A DNA stretch of 64,000 nucleotides from Sipunculus nudus. Its lineage: Eukaryota; Annelida; Sipuncula; Golfingiida; Sipunculidae. The stretch is taken from the NCBI GenBank assembly GCA_026874595.1, contig CM049307.1, forward strand, positions 98,268,330-98,332,329, given 5' to 3'. Positions 11,140 through 24,100 of the stretch are shown piece by piece. The notes beneath the pieces are model-generated. The model made no database searches, was not told where the DNA came from, and saw only the letters and a program-made list of their open reading frames with translations. The translations under genes and the position numbers were made by a program. The stretch's first letter is position 1, and every line of letters begins with the position of its first letter.

Positions 11140-11975
11140 TGGTTCAATCTTCGGGAAAAATTTTCACGGAAATTGTTTGGACTATTCTTGAATGGACCTA
11201 AAAAAATTCCAAGATCAACCTCTGGCAGCCATATTGTATTACTAACATAACAGCGAACATCCTCTTATTGGCCGATCTGTACTTTATAGGACTAAAACCC
11301 TCACGGGCAACAATCATCCCCTGAAACTGAGAATGAAAGAATGTACTCTCTGTCAGATTGTATGCAGAATAATCAAAGACTATGCCACGGTGGCCATTTT
11401 AGATTTTGGGCGGGTCTGTAATTTGATAGGGCCGGAGACTTCAAAGGCACCAATCCCCCTATGAATACAAGAAAGATAACAAACATTCTCTTTCAGATAC
11501 TGCGTGCAATAGAAAATCGCTCATTGTGCTCCGTTGGCCATATTGGGTTTTGAATGGTCCTGTAATGTTATAGGGCTAGTACCCTCGTAGACACAAATCA
11601 TCCCTATGGAATGATTTAAAAAAAAATCAATGATAATCTCTTTCACATATTTTGCGAAAGAAAACAAACGATTGTGCCTTGTCCATGTGAGTTTTAAGGG
11701 AGACCTGTTAATCAATAAGGCTACAGCCTCCTTAGGCAACAATCATCACTGTAAATTTGAGAAAGACCAAATATAATCCGCTTGAGATATTGCGCACGAA
11801 GAAAACCTACGACTGTGCACTGGCGGCCATATTGGTTTTGGGATAGGTCTGTAAATCGACAGGACTGGAACCCAAACAGGCACCAATCTCCCCTGAAAGT
11901 TTGAGAAAGATCACATGTATTCTTTTTTTAGACACGGTTGCGCGAAAGAAAGTGTCACTTACGAATGGACGGAAG
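11140..11975. repeat. Degenerate ~145-bp tandem repeat
   Basis: Four to five diverged units, each with a GGCCATATTGGGTTTT-like landmark (near 11225, 11390, 11531, 11680, 11822) followed by a GGTCTGTAA.. phrase, a CACCAATCATCCC-like phrase and a CTCTTTCAGATATTGCG-like phrase, with a period of 141-149 bp. The last unit is followed by GGACGGAAGGTAGCTCGGAC. The look is that of a dispersed mobile module that amplified in tandem. Confidence 0.7.
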
Positions 11976-14242
11976 GTAGCTCGGACAAGGCGATCATTAT
12001 AGGGCACCGCTATTCAAACGGGAAACATAAATAATTGGACAATAATGATCCATTTGTAATGTTCAAAATGTGAGGATTTTAAAAGGGACATTTTAAATAG
12101 TGGCGATGTATTTTGTTTAGATTTCTGTACATATTAATAATTTTTAACTTCTCTTTAACTGTTATTCCATGGGAGCAATGCCTGATAAATGCTACAAACG
12201 CGACGTAAACATAAACGTTTTGTCTACAGACAGGCATTTCATCCTGGCGAAAAGGAAAGTGATGATAATAACATTACATACTAAACTAACGTAATGTGAT
12301 GATATGTAGTTTAGTGCATGTCTGCTTGGATATGATAGAAACAATAACGGTAAAGAGAAGTTCATACATATAGACAACAGGCTATTATTATTAAGCAAAC
12401 CATTATTATTTGTTATCTTTATTGCTTCCGGTGTATTCAGACATCGGTCTGCGTAACATGATTTATTGTGTCTTCGGTAATAAACAGGATCTGGTGCCCG
12501 AGGTCTCTGGTCTGCGTTGTGTCCAGTTATTATGCTTTCGGCGTCCATCGCTTGTGTGGAATTGAGAAAATTCCTTTCTTTGCTTTCTTCCTCAAGTTAT
12601 TTAGTTTTTGCTGCAAACATTCATTGGGAATGCCTTAAGATGATATACACGATATAACAACATGAGTAAAAGTCAGTATAAAAATTATTTGATAAAAACT
12701 TACGTAATCCTTTGCTAATGAAAGACGTTCATTACACGCCACCACGGGTGTAAAGGCTTCAACCTTATCCCCATTTTGGGTCCCCCACCTAACCTTATGT
12801 CAAATTTTAATTTGCTGGGTTGAGACTAAGCTTGCTTAGCAGACAAGGTTTGACACTTTTGTTGGTAGGAGAAGCATCCCCCCCCCCCCCCCCCCAGCAT
12901 CCCGCTTATTTCCTATTATAGTGTGGCAATGATTGAACACATGTGGACTGAATATGATACTTGTCAATTTGAACAGAGTAAAACATTTTGGCGCACATCC
13001 TTGTAAATGCGGAAACATTAAGGACCACTAAGTCAGGCACCAAACAAAGGTACTGTCAGCCTGTATCCGTTTGCACGCAAAACTTGTACAGATGTAACAT
13101 AAATGTTTGTTAAATGAACAATTATTTTGCTGTTAAATGTCCAAAACGGTACTTTCCTGTCAAAAATGCCGATATTGGCCTGCTGCCAAAGACGTCATCA
13201 CATAACGATATAATTCGAAATAATCGGTACTGTACTGCAGTGTTATTCAGGAAGGTTATGGTTAATAAACATTGAGGTGAATATAGAACTTTCATCTATT
13301 TATATAAGTAACTCGTTGACATCTAAGTATCTCATGTTAAGTGTGATTTTATCCAAGCTGACGACGTCATTCCGCTAAAACGTAAACAAATGCCATGTAG
13401 CAGTGTATTCAACTAATCGGGAAAACTATGACTTCCGGTAATGTACTTTTAAAATTTTCTCTTCAACTTACGTATGCCTTGAATGACCTATGCATGGTTT
13501 TAAATACATAAACATGATGTAATATTCAAAAACAATATGGTTATATCATCTGAACACATTTCAAAATTTAGACACTAAATATAATACACTGTACACATGT
13601 CATCGTTTATGGCTGAAAATGAAAATGTATGAAATCAATGATATATTTTAAAGAATCTATTTTGTTTGCTTTATTTTTTTTTAATATTGTTTTACCAAAA
13701 AGTGCTTTCTGTCACCATGACAAAATATGGACCTCTAAATCACAAATTTGCCGTAAATTCGGCAGCAATTTATCAGATATTTTGAATATCTAAATGTGAA
13801 AAGGACTAGCCCTGCAGAAGCCCTGGTGGAAGAGTGACATATTCCCCGTGTTTAAATAATAACAATGCTGATTTACTGGTAATGATAACTTTCCCCACCT
13901 ACGTGATATTGATCGTCCTGCATATCACACGATTGATGAGGACAACGGCTTAAAAAGGCAAAATAACCAGCCATAAACAGTATTAACACACCCACAGTGG
14001 TACGTAAATTTTTGTAACTTGTGGCGGTAAGAGGTAAAAAGATATATGACTCCAAAGCTGATTTTATGTAAACAAGTACTAAAAGTCTTTAGGAGTATAA
14101 AATATCTTGTAAACACGTATTAGTTACATAGGTAATAATGGTTAATGAACTTGTCGTGGGCGAGAGTCATTTTTCGATCGTTACGTCCTTCTGTATATCT
14201 AAACACCTAAAATATGATTAAGCAGCAAATTCTTTTCATTTT

Positions 14243-14246
<4 letters not shown>
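11976..14246. other. Unique AT-rich DNA
   Basis: No credible gene. A minus-strand frame of 118 codons (12192-12548) is unrecognised. A run of 18 C lies at 12878-12895. The rest shows no repeat or RNA signature that I can support. Confidence 0.5.

Positions 14247-14293
<47 letters not shown>
14247..14293. repeat. (AT)n microsatellite
   Basis: About 23 uninterrupted AT dinucleotides. Confidence 0.97.
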
Positions 14294-14296
<3 letters not shown>

Positions 14297-15683
14297 CATA
14301 TGTTATGTTTTCTTTATAATTGGTGAATTCCCGTTTTCTGTAACACGATGTGAATTTTAGTTGTACCCAATGATATTCAGCAAAGGCACTTGTATATTAA
14401 AATAAATGTTCTCATAGTTGTGATCAATTCTTATTTATATATTAGTCCTTCGTCATTTTAGTTATTATACATGCAGGAGTCACAAATTTTAGTAAGTCTT
14501 TCGGTATTTTTTTCTTTTGGCTCAGGCGGTATGTATAAACTATATTTATTTTACAACTATGATTGATAACTATTACGTGGCATTCTCCATGGTTCGGAAT
14601 ATAACGTTCGAGAATGTGTTTGGGTGCAGGATCCTGGAACACCCTGAGAAAACCACCACATTAACCCACTCTCACAACAACGCCGGGATCCGTAATCCGG
14701 TCGCCAGTGGAGAGAGCTTCACGTTTTATCACTCGACCCAGGCCCATTTCGATCATCTCCGCCAGATGGTGACATAATGTCTTTTGTTCTCGTTGGTCAC
14801 TTAGTCGGTTGGTTTGTCTGATAGCTGGGCTCCTGGAGGGTTTGAGTAGAGCCTTAAGAACGATAAATTAATTATTTTACGTGATCTGACTCACCAGAAT
14901 ACGTTTTTATTTTATAGGAACCTAGGGTCTGCCTTTGTTCAGCAGCTAACCTGTGATTCTGCTGAAGGTCTTGAAATGGCGAAACAGGTTTTCATTGATG
15001 TCGCATTTTTCCTTGTACAAATAGTCTAAATGTATATACATATGATGTTCTTATTTTAGTATTATCATAGTCAACACATGACGTTTTCACAACATAAGTA
15101 GCCAAAAATTTTTGTTATAACGTTTCTCATTTAACATAGTACAACGACGTTCTTATTACATATAAGCAATTAGTATATCTTACATGAAAAACTATGGCAG
15201 ACAACGTTTTCCGTTTTATTTCTTTATTTGTAAACATCTTTGCTATCCGACCTAAACGGCCATAAGAACCATAATGATGCAGTATTTTTCAGTTTTAAAC
15301 TTCTCCAGAATTTTATCGTTTTCTTTTCAGTAACATTAAAAAAAACTGTTTTAACAAAGATGGAAAGTTATCATTTGATTTAGAAAAAAACATCTTGTTC
15401 AAACTTTAAGCAAACAGTTCATTAACGTTTTCACTTAATATATGGAATTTGTAACACATGTGCTTAATTATCTAAAACAATATATCATCGCTTTCAATAA
15501 AAAATTATTGTTGTTCAATACTTATACAGCTGTTTGATTTTTTTATGTGTAACATTCGCACAAAAATAATTTTCTTGCAAGAATATTAACAATTTCCTTA
15601 CAAGAAGGGAACGTTATTAGTAGGTTTAAAGACAACAAGTTTTTCAGATGTCAAGCAAACATAACATTGACGTTTCTCTCTTC

Positions 15684-15685
<2 letters not shown>
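14294..15685. other. AT-rich DNA with one GC-richer island
   Basis: Mostly plain AT-rich sequence. Positions 14580-14776 are clearly GC-richer and open in one plus-strand frame, ending TAATG near 14777. A TGGCTCAGGCGG A-box-like string lies just upstream (14519) and a GGTTCGGAAT string at 14591. Their spacing is too long for a tRNA, so I do not call one. The island could be an exon or old repeat. Confidence 0.35.
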
Positions 15686-15759
<74 letters not shown>

Positions 15760-15817
15760 AATATATATATATATATATAATTATATATATATAGTAGTAT
15801 ATATATGTATATATATA

Positions 15818-15860
<43 letters not shown>
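15686..15860. repeat. Long imperfect (AT)n tract
   Basis: About 175 bp of AT dinucleotides with a few interruptions (TTTTAA, TAATTA, TAGTAG, TTTATTTA). Confidence 0.96.
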
Positions 15861-15863
<3 letters not shown>

Positions 15864-16146
15864 GACTTCCATAAGTATAAAACAACTTACAATGCAGAGC
15901 TCTAGCTACTACAACTGTTTGATTTCTTTTAACTTTCGCAAGGCTACCTTTGACATTATTTCCTAATGGATTTTTTTTGCACATTGCATATCCCTCATAG
16001 TTATTATAAGGTTTTATGATTACAAACAAGTGAGGCGCTGGACTTGCTGTGGATTCGTGTAAGGGAAAACGCACCCATTGACAACAGTTAACCTCTTTTT
16101 TGTTAAGGGTATTTATTTACCAAAAAAAAAACAAAAACAAAAAAAA
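15861..16146. other. Unique DNA, no feature seen
   Basis: Ends with A-rich low-complexity sequence at 16120-16146. An 83-codon minus-strand frame runs into the AT tract and is not credible. Confidence 0.5.
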
Positions 16147-16235
16147 ATGTTCTAGGACAACTATTACCGGATGTACTGGTATTTTATAACCGGTGGCCAT
16201 CTTGCCCGCAATCCTTGATTTATTTACGCTGTGTT
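16147..16235 (+). repeat. Dispersed repeat pair, copy 1
   Basis: The segment TTCTAGGACAACTATTACCG followed by GGATGTACTGGTATTTTATA and a GGCCATCTTG phrase matches 18898-18975 closely in sequence and order. Nature unknown; probably the end of a small dispersed element. Confidence 0.55.
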
Positions 16236-18540
16236 AATCACATACTCGCTGTATGACGTCAGAGTGTTAATGATATTTTTGCGTTTTTATAGGGAAGAAT
16301 CATGTACTTAATTGAAACTAATGTATATGACAACACCTAAAAGATACATTTATATATGGGTTTCTGGTCTCTATAATGACTCTGTGAATGAATTCTGGTT
16401 TCATTGGTATTAAAATTGTACCAGATTGCATTTTTTAGAACATCAAACTGTAAAACTTATTGGTTGGATACTATGATGAAATTTAATATACACGTGTTTG
16501 TTAATTTTAAGTAGTTGAACACAATGCCCAAGGTTCTATCCTGGGTGTTGCTATGATAGTTGATTGTAATGGACCGTCCAAGTTCGGTGGTTTTCTTCGT
16601 GTTTCTAATTCCACCCACACCTAGCGAACGCCACTATCCGAGCCATGGGGGTGCCTTGTATTAGTTATTGTAATTAGTTGTACAATCCATGTTAAATAGT
16701 TTTTAATTTGCTTATAAGTTTCATTTAAGACTGAATGCGTGCATGGCAGGATACATACATATTAAGAAGCTGACATCTGTTACGTGACTCATTTAACTTA
16801 AGGTGAAGATGCTGCTTTATTTCAGACTCTTGGTTTGCATTAAGACCGTAGCAGTACTTATTTAGAGACTCACAACATGAGGATGTATACGCTATGTTTT
16901 CGTTTAAAAGGATGAATTCAGGCCTGTTGGCTTCCCTTTCTATTGAATGAAAATGAGGTTATCCATAAAGGTGATAAATTATTATAAGAATAATCTGTCT
17001 TTAAGAAATAACGGCGAATCTCTTGTTTCTTGCGATATTTTACCATTATGCCATTTGTTAATCGATAGGGTTCGAACTAGAGACTTACAACTCTGATGTA
17101 TGATTCAACAGCCAAAAAGGTGACCTCCTAGCCCTGTTTATACTATTTTTGTACTGTGATGAATGTGCGTGACAGAATCAGCAGTCTTTCACATATCTGT
17201 GAAGTTTGTAATTGACCTGCTACTTTGGTAATAGGATAGATGATCCTTACCAGTAAGCTGAAATTGACTTTGCATTCCCCGCTGTTGTCGTAATATACTT
17301 CAGTTGTTAATATATCGTGCACACTTTTGTAAATGTAGTCCTTACTTGTAAGAAATATTTTCTCCATTTATATAAAATAATTTATCACCATGTGCACATG
17401 TTGCAAAATTTTAGATCGCACTGAGTCTTGCATATCAGATAAACGAATCTATAGTTATTAAGATGAATATTGTGTGTTATACCAGAAGAAAACGCTCTTG
17501 TCCGGCCAGATCTAAAAGAAAATATTCAGACTTCAGGTTATAAAAAAAGTTGATAGCAACATTGTAAAATTTATGTAATAAACTGTTAAGTACAGTAATC
17601 ATATTATTAAGTAATAATATTCAGAAATAGTCTGTTCGCATAACTATGGTATGAATACAAGTTTCCCAAGCATACTGCATCAGGATATATAGCTGGCATA
17701 AAGAGAAAATTTTACTCTACAAAGGTTACCAGCTGAAAGCACAAAAATCACCAGTCAGGACAATGAAAACTCAAACCAACCTTTATTCCTAATTTTGATG
17801 TAATCGAGCTGATGAAGATAGAAAGCATGTCTGGAACATGAGTGTTTATTACATTTTTCAACCTTGTGGTTGGAATTCGACTTTGTATTTGCCTTGCCCT
17901 TCCTTTCCCTCATCAGCGAGAGGAAAAAAGTTTAAAAAATAGCATCACACCAAACCCGTGATACTACTGACACGTTTACATTTTTTTTGTTCGAGCAGAG
18001 TCTGAAGTTTGCATAATCACCACATCACACAATTAGCAATCTGCATTCATCACCATAGTAAAATAAGGTCGAATGCAGCAACATGTTGTGCACATCTAAA
18101 TGTGTGCTGATTCTGTCTTCATGCCAGCATTCAGCGTGAAAGCCATCACCTCATGGCAAAAAAAGCAGAGGCCCTATACAGCAATCAGGTGTGAGTTGCT
18201 ACATATTTGCGTATCTTTTCATGCACGCATGTAGTCTGAATAAATAATGTATAAGTCTGTCCGTTGTAACAGACATGGTGTTCAAATACATTTTACTTTT
18301 GCAATTTGATACCTGACATGAAAGCTAAGTTTCTTTCATCCATCGCCTCTAGGGAAATCTAACAGAAGAAATCAGAAATATTCATATAATAAACCTAGCC
18401 CAGCAAGTGACACTTTCATTTGGAAGTGCAGTATTCAACAATTTTGTCCAAGGTTTACCGTTGTAAGTGCTAATTAAAATAATACACTTTTAGCACAATT
18501 TCAATATACATACGCAGAAGGCATATACTTTATAAAACTG
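16236..18540. other. Unique DNA, no gene seen
   Basis: About 2.3 kb with only short, unrecognised frames. A perfect CRE palindrome TGACGTCA lies at 16254-16261. I see no tandem repeat, RNA gene or element end. Confidence 0.5.
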
Positions 18541-18699
18541 ACAGATGTGAGCTTCTTACATATGTCTGTATCCTGTCACGCACGCATTCAGTCTGAAATA
18601 ATAATTATAGGCAAGATGAACTTTAATTTATGTGGATTGTTGAACCTATTTTATCATTATATATCTGGTACCTGGATTGTACAATTAGTTATTACTACT

Positions 18700-18810
18700 A
18701 TTAAAATATATCCCAGGGGCGTCAGTAGAGGGGGGATGGGGTCTATATCCCTCAACTCTTTGGCAAGGTTGGGGGGGGGGCGTGATGGTCAGTGTAATCA
18801 TCCCCCCCAC
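18700..18810 (+). repeat. Dispersed repeat with G-run, copy 1
   Basis: The order CAGGGG, ATATCCC, TTTGGCAAGG, G-run, GATGGTCAGTGTAATCATCC, C-run matches 63545-63625, which has TATATCCCC, TTTGGCAAGG, GATGGTCAATGTAACCCC. Similar ACCTTATTTCC sequence follows in both. Likely two copies of a short dispersed element that carries G- and C-rich tracts. Confidence 0.5.
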
Positions 18811-18897
18811 CTATTATTCAGAGACCATTATTTGGAATTAACATATACTGGAAACTTTATACCTTATTTCCTAAAACCTTATACATAATTGTGTATG

Positions 18898-18975
18898 CAT
18901 TCTAGGACAAATATAACTGGATGTATTGATATTTTATAATTATCGCCGTCTTGGATTTTAGCCAAGATAGGGTGA
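18898..18975 (+). repeat. Dispersed repeat pair, copy 2
   Basis: TTCTAGGACAAATATAACTG then GGATGTATTGATATTTTATA and a GCCGTCTTGG phrase, matching 16147-16235. Confidence 0.55.
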
Positions 18976-19325
18976 GTTCCGCTTGGCCCTTTATCTGAAA
19001 ATACTGAGTATGGTCTGGAAAACTGTCATGCCAAGTGTCATGCGTCTTTCATTTTTTGCACAATTATTCTCTTGACAGCTGAACTATATGAATCTTACTT
19101 TCATGACAGTGGTGTGGTTAGTCCGTGGTTTTATTTCAATCAAAAATGTCCAATGATCTGTGTTTACAGCAGTCATTGCCTCCCGATAAAGATTGTTTGA
19201 ATATGAATAATTATAGCTGACCGCAGAATAACCAGTCACACAAAGCGGGTATTGATATAGATATATCAATAGGAAATCGGGGACATAACCCAAACAGATG
19301 GTTTGTCTGATCAACAATACAATCT

Positions 19326-19568
19326 ATGGCGTTATTCAAATATTTGTATAAACCAAACACAGGTGAGCGCCAAAGCAGGCTGGGAGAAAGTGGGTGGATG
19401 ATATCGGATGAAATAATCAAAGATATTTGCCGCATAACCTGGACAGACTATCAACTAAAACACGGAGGTCTATCTCCGGATTTGCCGGTCGGTTCACACT
19501 TAATATTTGTCCTGAGATGCTTTATTGCTCAAGGTAAACACACCCAGGGCAAGAGGACCGCTTGTTGA
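19326..19568 (+). other. Unrecognised 80-codon open frame
   Basis: ATG-initiated frame with a G at +4, ending TGA. The peptide starts MALFKYLYKPNTG and contains a WMISDEIIK stretch. The start is loosely reminiscent of the short F-K-Y-F type N-termini of hAT-related transposon proteins, but nothing after it confirms this. No TATA box, splice sites or conserved domain can be shown. Probably chance; an exon is possible. Confidence 0.12.
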
Positions 19569-19574
19569 AATTAC

Positions 19575-19765
19575 AACAAATTAAAATTTTACTTTTATAT
19601 ATTAGTTAGATTTATTATAGGCACCAGTCTTAATTATCAATTATTGATTATTAATTAGTATCATTAATACTTTTAATTGATTATTATTAATCGTTGATAA
19701 TTAATTATTAATTATAAGTAGTAATAATTTAATATTGATTAACAATTATTAGGTATATAAATCGT
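19575..19765. other. TAATTA-dense AT-rich block
   Basis: Low-complexity sequence with many ATTA/TAAT cores and several TTAATTA or TTAATTATTAATTA strings (19610-19750). This is either simple low complexity or a homeodomain-type site cluster; the sequence alone cannot separate the two. Confidence 0.5.
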
Positions 19766-19851
19766 TGATTTGCTAGTAAGAATTAGTAGAAAGAAGGATG
19801 AAGGAGGAATTGTAATGAGGACATCTGTGAGATGCAATTAGTTCTCAGTTA

Positions 19852-19863
19852 GCACTAGGTGGC
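19852..19863 (+). promoter_or_regulatory. CTCF-like core
   Basis: GCACTAGGTGGC matches the bilaterian CTCF core CCASYAGRKGGC at 11 of 12 positions and is followed by GC. Unlike the other hits in this window it is not in a visible repeat. Binding is inferred only. Confidence 0.3.
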
Positions 19864-21124
19864 GCAAACGAGCAATTACAAAATTACCATAAATAACAGA
19901 AATAACAACACCACTATGAATGTAAATCATCTCAAAAATAAAAAAAATCATCCTTTTTTAAGGAAACAAACAACACTAACCATAGTTATGAAAAAATGGT
20001 ATCAGTAAGGCAGTAACTGTCTTAAACGGAATGTAATCAGTAACTCATAACAAAAAGTAATATAATTAACTATTGAATTATGAGATTATATTAAAAATAA
20101 AATAAAATATAAAGGTACATTATAAAATAGAAGAATTGGGCCTTGAAAAGGAGATGCTTAATATGATTTCTGCCGACCTCAGAAAAAAATTCCTGGCAAT
20201 GCTGAAGTGTGACGTATCTGCATGACGTCATTGCACACAGTACTGTCATTTCACAGAATTGCGCTTCAAACTGGCAGACAGCTGTATACTCATATTTTTT
20301 ATTCGCTTTAGATAAACCATTTTCACTAAAACATGTTTTTTTCGTGGGGTCGGAGATTTACACCAAACATTTACTGTCCATAAATGTCCATAAATTCATT
20401 CTTCAGACAAGCACACACCACACAATATTCCTCGGCGAGTGAAGGATTATTTACAAAACTGATCATTAGGATGCTCTTCATCTCCAAATATACCACGTGT
20501 AATTAGCAACTGAGCAATTAGTAGTGAGATCATGATGTTAAATCTATGAGTGCCGATACAGAACGTGTTAAATAAAGTACATGAGTATTCTTCACCCGTA
20601 GAAACATTTCCTAAGTTGACTGAGGAGTTGGTGTCTCGCTGATTGAGGAGCTTACGTCATCACTGGCACGTTTACAGGTCCTGAGCGGACCAGCTGCCGA
20701 TGAAATGATTGGGATCGCCTGAAAATTGCCCCATGCGGACCGAGGGCAAAACCAACCCACTAACCGACTAACTGACCTAGCCCGGCGTACTGTTAACCCC
20801 GACACTCTATTCATCACGTAGGCCATAACAGAGACGCTGAGGGACGGTCACAAAAACATTAACTTACTGACGATAAAGTCAACGCAGTGTCAACAGGGAT
20901 TGTCTATTGCCCCCATACCATCATTTTCTGCCGTATGACATGAGGAAATGTAGGAAGGGTATGAAATACACTAGTACCTAAATCTAGGTGTGTGTATGTA
21001 TATGATGGGGCTAGCATGATCGTTACTAAGTCCGAATGGCAAGTTCTCATTAGAACGCCATGGGATTCTGTCATGTAAGTTTATGATTTATGAATTATTC
21101 CATCTTCCTTATCAGAAGAACCTG
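19864..21124. other. Unique DNA, no gene seen
   Basis: Short open frames on both strands (20209-20442 plus, 20611-20826 minus) match nothing I know. A perfect CRE palindrome is at 20223-20230. Positions 20600-20830 are somewhat GC-richer. Confidence 0.45.
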
Positions 21125-21125
21125 A

Positions 21126-21193
21126 AATCAAAAACCCTTAAAAATGAAAAACCCTTAAAAATCATTAACCCTTAAAAATCAAAAACCCTTAAA
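21126..21193. repeat. 17-bp tandem repeat, four units
   Basis: Four consecutive 17-bp units based on AATCAAAAACCCTTAAA; two carry variants (AATG, CATT). Confidence 0.92.
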
Positions 21194-24100
21194 AATCATA
21201 AGTCTTCGTATTATGTGTTCTCATCATCATTCATCATCCCAAACTTTCGAATCGAGTGGTGTCTGACTGTGTATTCCTGTGCAGGAAACATTGCCAGACC
21301 TTAATATACAATATCAATGACAGGCTCAAAAGTCTCTATGCTTTGCCTATCTTCTTTTAGTCAGTTAATCTGACAATACACATCTTACATTGTCATCTCA
21401 TCAGAACTACACAGAAATACATGTATATGTTATATAAACAACACATGTGTCAACATAACGCAGGTGTGGCGTCATTTAAACAATCAGACCCGATATGGCA
21501 TATGAAACACATCAGAAGTAGTTCTAAGGAAACATGCCTTCGCCATTAGGGGGTCGGGTTCGAACTGTGGTATGGTCCTATAAAATCCTGTTTGCATTCA
21601 TTTATTCTTCCAATTTCCAAGGTTCATTCTGATGTAAATTATTGGACCATCTGTGAATGGAGACTACAGTATATTTTTTTCAAACATGTAACTCACATAA
21701 TTAATTCTGTGTTTCGTTATACAAGATCACATCATACTGACTGGATCACCTCCGGCAAAACCTTATCCCGCAAGTTACCGTTATGTCGCTCTATTCTCAC
21801 TATATTACATCCTGATCTACTCATGTTCTGCACGGACTTTTTTCAATTTGTTTCTTAATCACTGCTCGAAAGAAACACAATCGAGGACTAGGAACTGATT
21901 ATTGTTGACGGAAAATAGTCACAAAGGTCTTCAAATTACGTCAACAGCTCATCACCGAACCAATTAATTCGAGAAAACGAGTATATGACCCAGGTATAAT
22001 ACAAAAGCTCAGACCGAAATTTGATCTTTTGCTCTGTTAATTATTATATGAACATGTGACACAGTGCCGTACAACACAGTTAACTGAGTTTTAAAATAGC
22101 GCACAGTCTCCATAACCTAAATCAGCGATCATTTAATAACAATAAATCCCATAGGGCATTCTTTTTCACAAGTTAATTGTGTAGGTATGTTATGATCAAT
22201 ATTTGAATAATACCATTTTACTTTTACATGTATTTTCGATTCGCTACTACATATTCGTGTTTTTGCCGTATCTGTAACCTGCACGCCCCTGTTTACTTTA
22301 ATTAATTAGTACTCTTTGCATTGTTCTTATTTACATTTCTCGGAATAGCGGGAACAATTAAAAGTGTACACAATGACATTGTATAATCATGTTTAAATAA
22401 AGTTGCAATCTTAGTGATGACTACGCCTAAACCAGACTTTTTTAAAGATACAGACATACTGTTGTATGTTCTATTGTATGTATTATAATAGTATTCCAGG
22501 AATGGATGTATGTGAAATCTTTTCTCGGTTAACCGAAAAGATAATTTGAATTGTTATGGCTTCACTTGCTGAAGAGATATCTTTTAACATTGTTACATTG
22601 TGACGTCAGTACTAGCTCCCCTTGCTGTACTGGGAATAGTTATCAACCACACATATCCTTAGCACCGCCGGCCATGAAATCACCCCTCGGGGGATACGAG
22701 AATCCCATTGAGTCGGGAAGCCAACTATCCGTTATTGGGAGTGAGATGTAACATTAAACAGCTTGTGAGGTCAGCCTGCATTATCCGAGACATACATAAC
22801 CGGCCCCAGGCCGATCTCCCGGAGACAGCTCCCTGTCACCTCACTAAAAGAAATACGTCCGCGGCAGATTGAGTCCTGGGCTTCAGGTTGCCCTTATTAT
22901 CTACAAATAATAAACACATTAATTTTTATTGTGTTTCAACACAGATTTAGACCAAAATTCCGCTGTCCAACGTTTCCCGTGTATGTGGGCCCAAAAGTAT
23001 GGAATGGTTGTTTAACACTCAAAATCTATGATCCGGGATACAGTTTCAATGTTTCAGTATTCATAAATAAAGGAGCTGATTTTCGTAAATCTTGACTAAG
23101 CAATTTTTCAATTGAAACATTACATGAACTTTTCTCTCAATACTTGAATTCAAATTTCTTAAATACTTCGTTAAGTTTGTTTTTAACGTATTGAGAATGC
23201 AGTATTAAAGTTTAATTCGTGTTAAACGGATCTCGCCTTTCTTCGACTTTAAAAAGTAACGTCTCCTGATTTCCGATTGTTTACGATATTCAATGACATT
23301 AATCATTCATGCTTTTTTAGCAAATGTTGGGGTTGGGGTTGGGGGGGGGGGGGTTCCTCAAATAAGGTCCCGGTAATCTCCACTTGGACGAATTGTAGGA
23401 TAACAAAATCGACGGTTCTCCGACAGGGGGATTTATTAGGTCGTTTGTAAATTGCAGTAGTGCTGTATAGCGCCAATAAACATCGATGAATGCATAATCT
23501 CACGTCGATTGGTCCGGCGCCCCTGCATTACGACAGAGATGTAAAATAAATCATATCCGTTCTTTGCTAGGTTGAATGGAACCATCATTCGCTGGCACCA
23601 ATTTCAGCGAGCTCAACAGTGCGTGGACACCAAATGCCTGTTTATGGAGGTAGAGTCGAACCTGTCTAATGCCACCACCCCAGGAACTGGTCTCCAGTGG
23701 TCATATTACACAGGTGTCCTGAATCCCAAATCTCGATGAAAAACGGATGGCGAGCATACTCATATATGGCCTACTTTATGACTATCAATTAAATATTTGT
23801 GCAAAGGAAAGCGTCTTTGTATTGTTGCTCATAAAATAAACTTGCATGCACTTGATTAAATTTGACATTTTAAATGTCTCATTTGTATTAAATAATCGTA
23901 CATATACACATAAATGACTAAAAATGATTTTCGTTTGTATTGACGAATTTAACAAGTCAACCAGAGCTGCGTTTAGCTGACTTTCTCACTTGGCCTGTGC
24001 AACCCAAGTGTCAACATTAATATATATAACTTACCGACCAAATATCCTGCAAGGAATAAAGGGCTCAATATTTTGTATGTATATATCATGTTCTTCAGAA

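Noticed and set aside
14519-14601. Possible tRNA gene (TGGCTCAGGCGG then GGTTCGGAAT)
   Set aside because: A-box to B-box spacing of about 72 bases is too long without an intron, and no acceptor or anticodon stem can be drawn.
17059-17090. B-box-like GGGTTCGAACT
   Set aside because: No A box at tRNA distance; chance match. The same applies to GGGTTCGAACT at about 21558.
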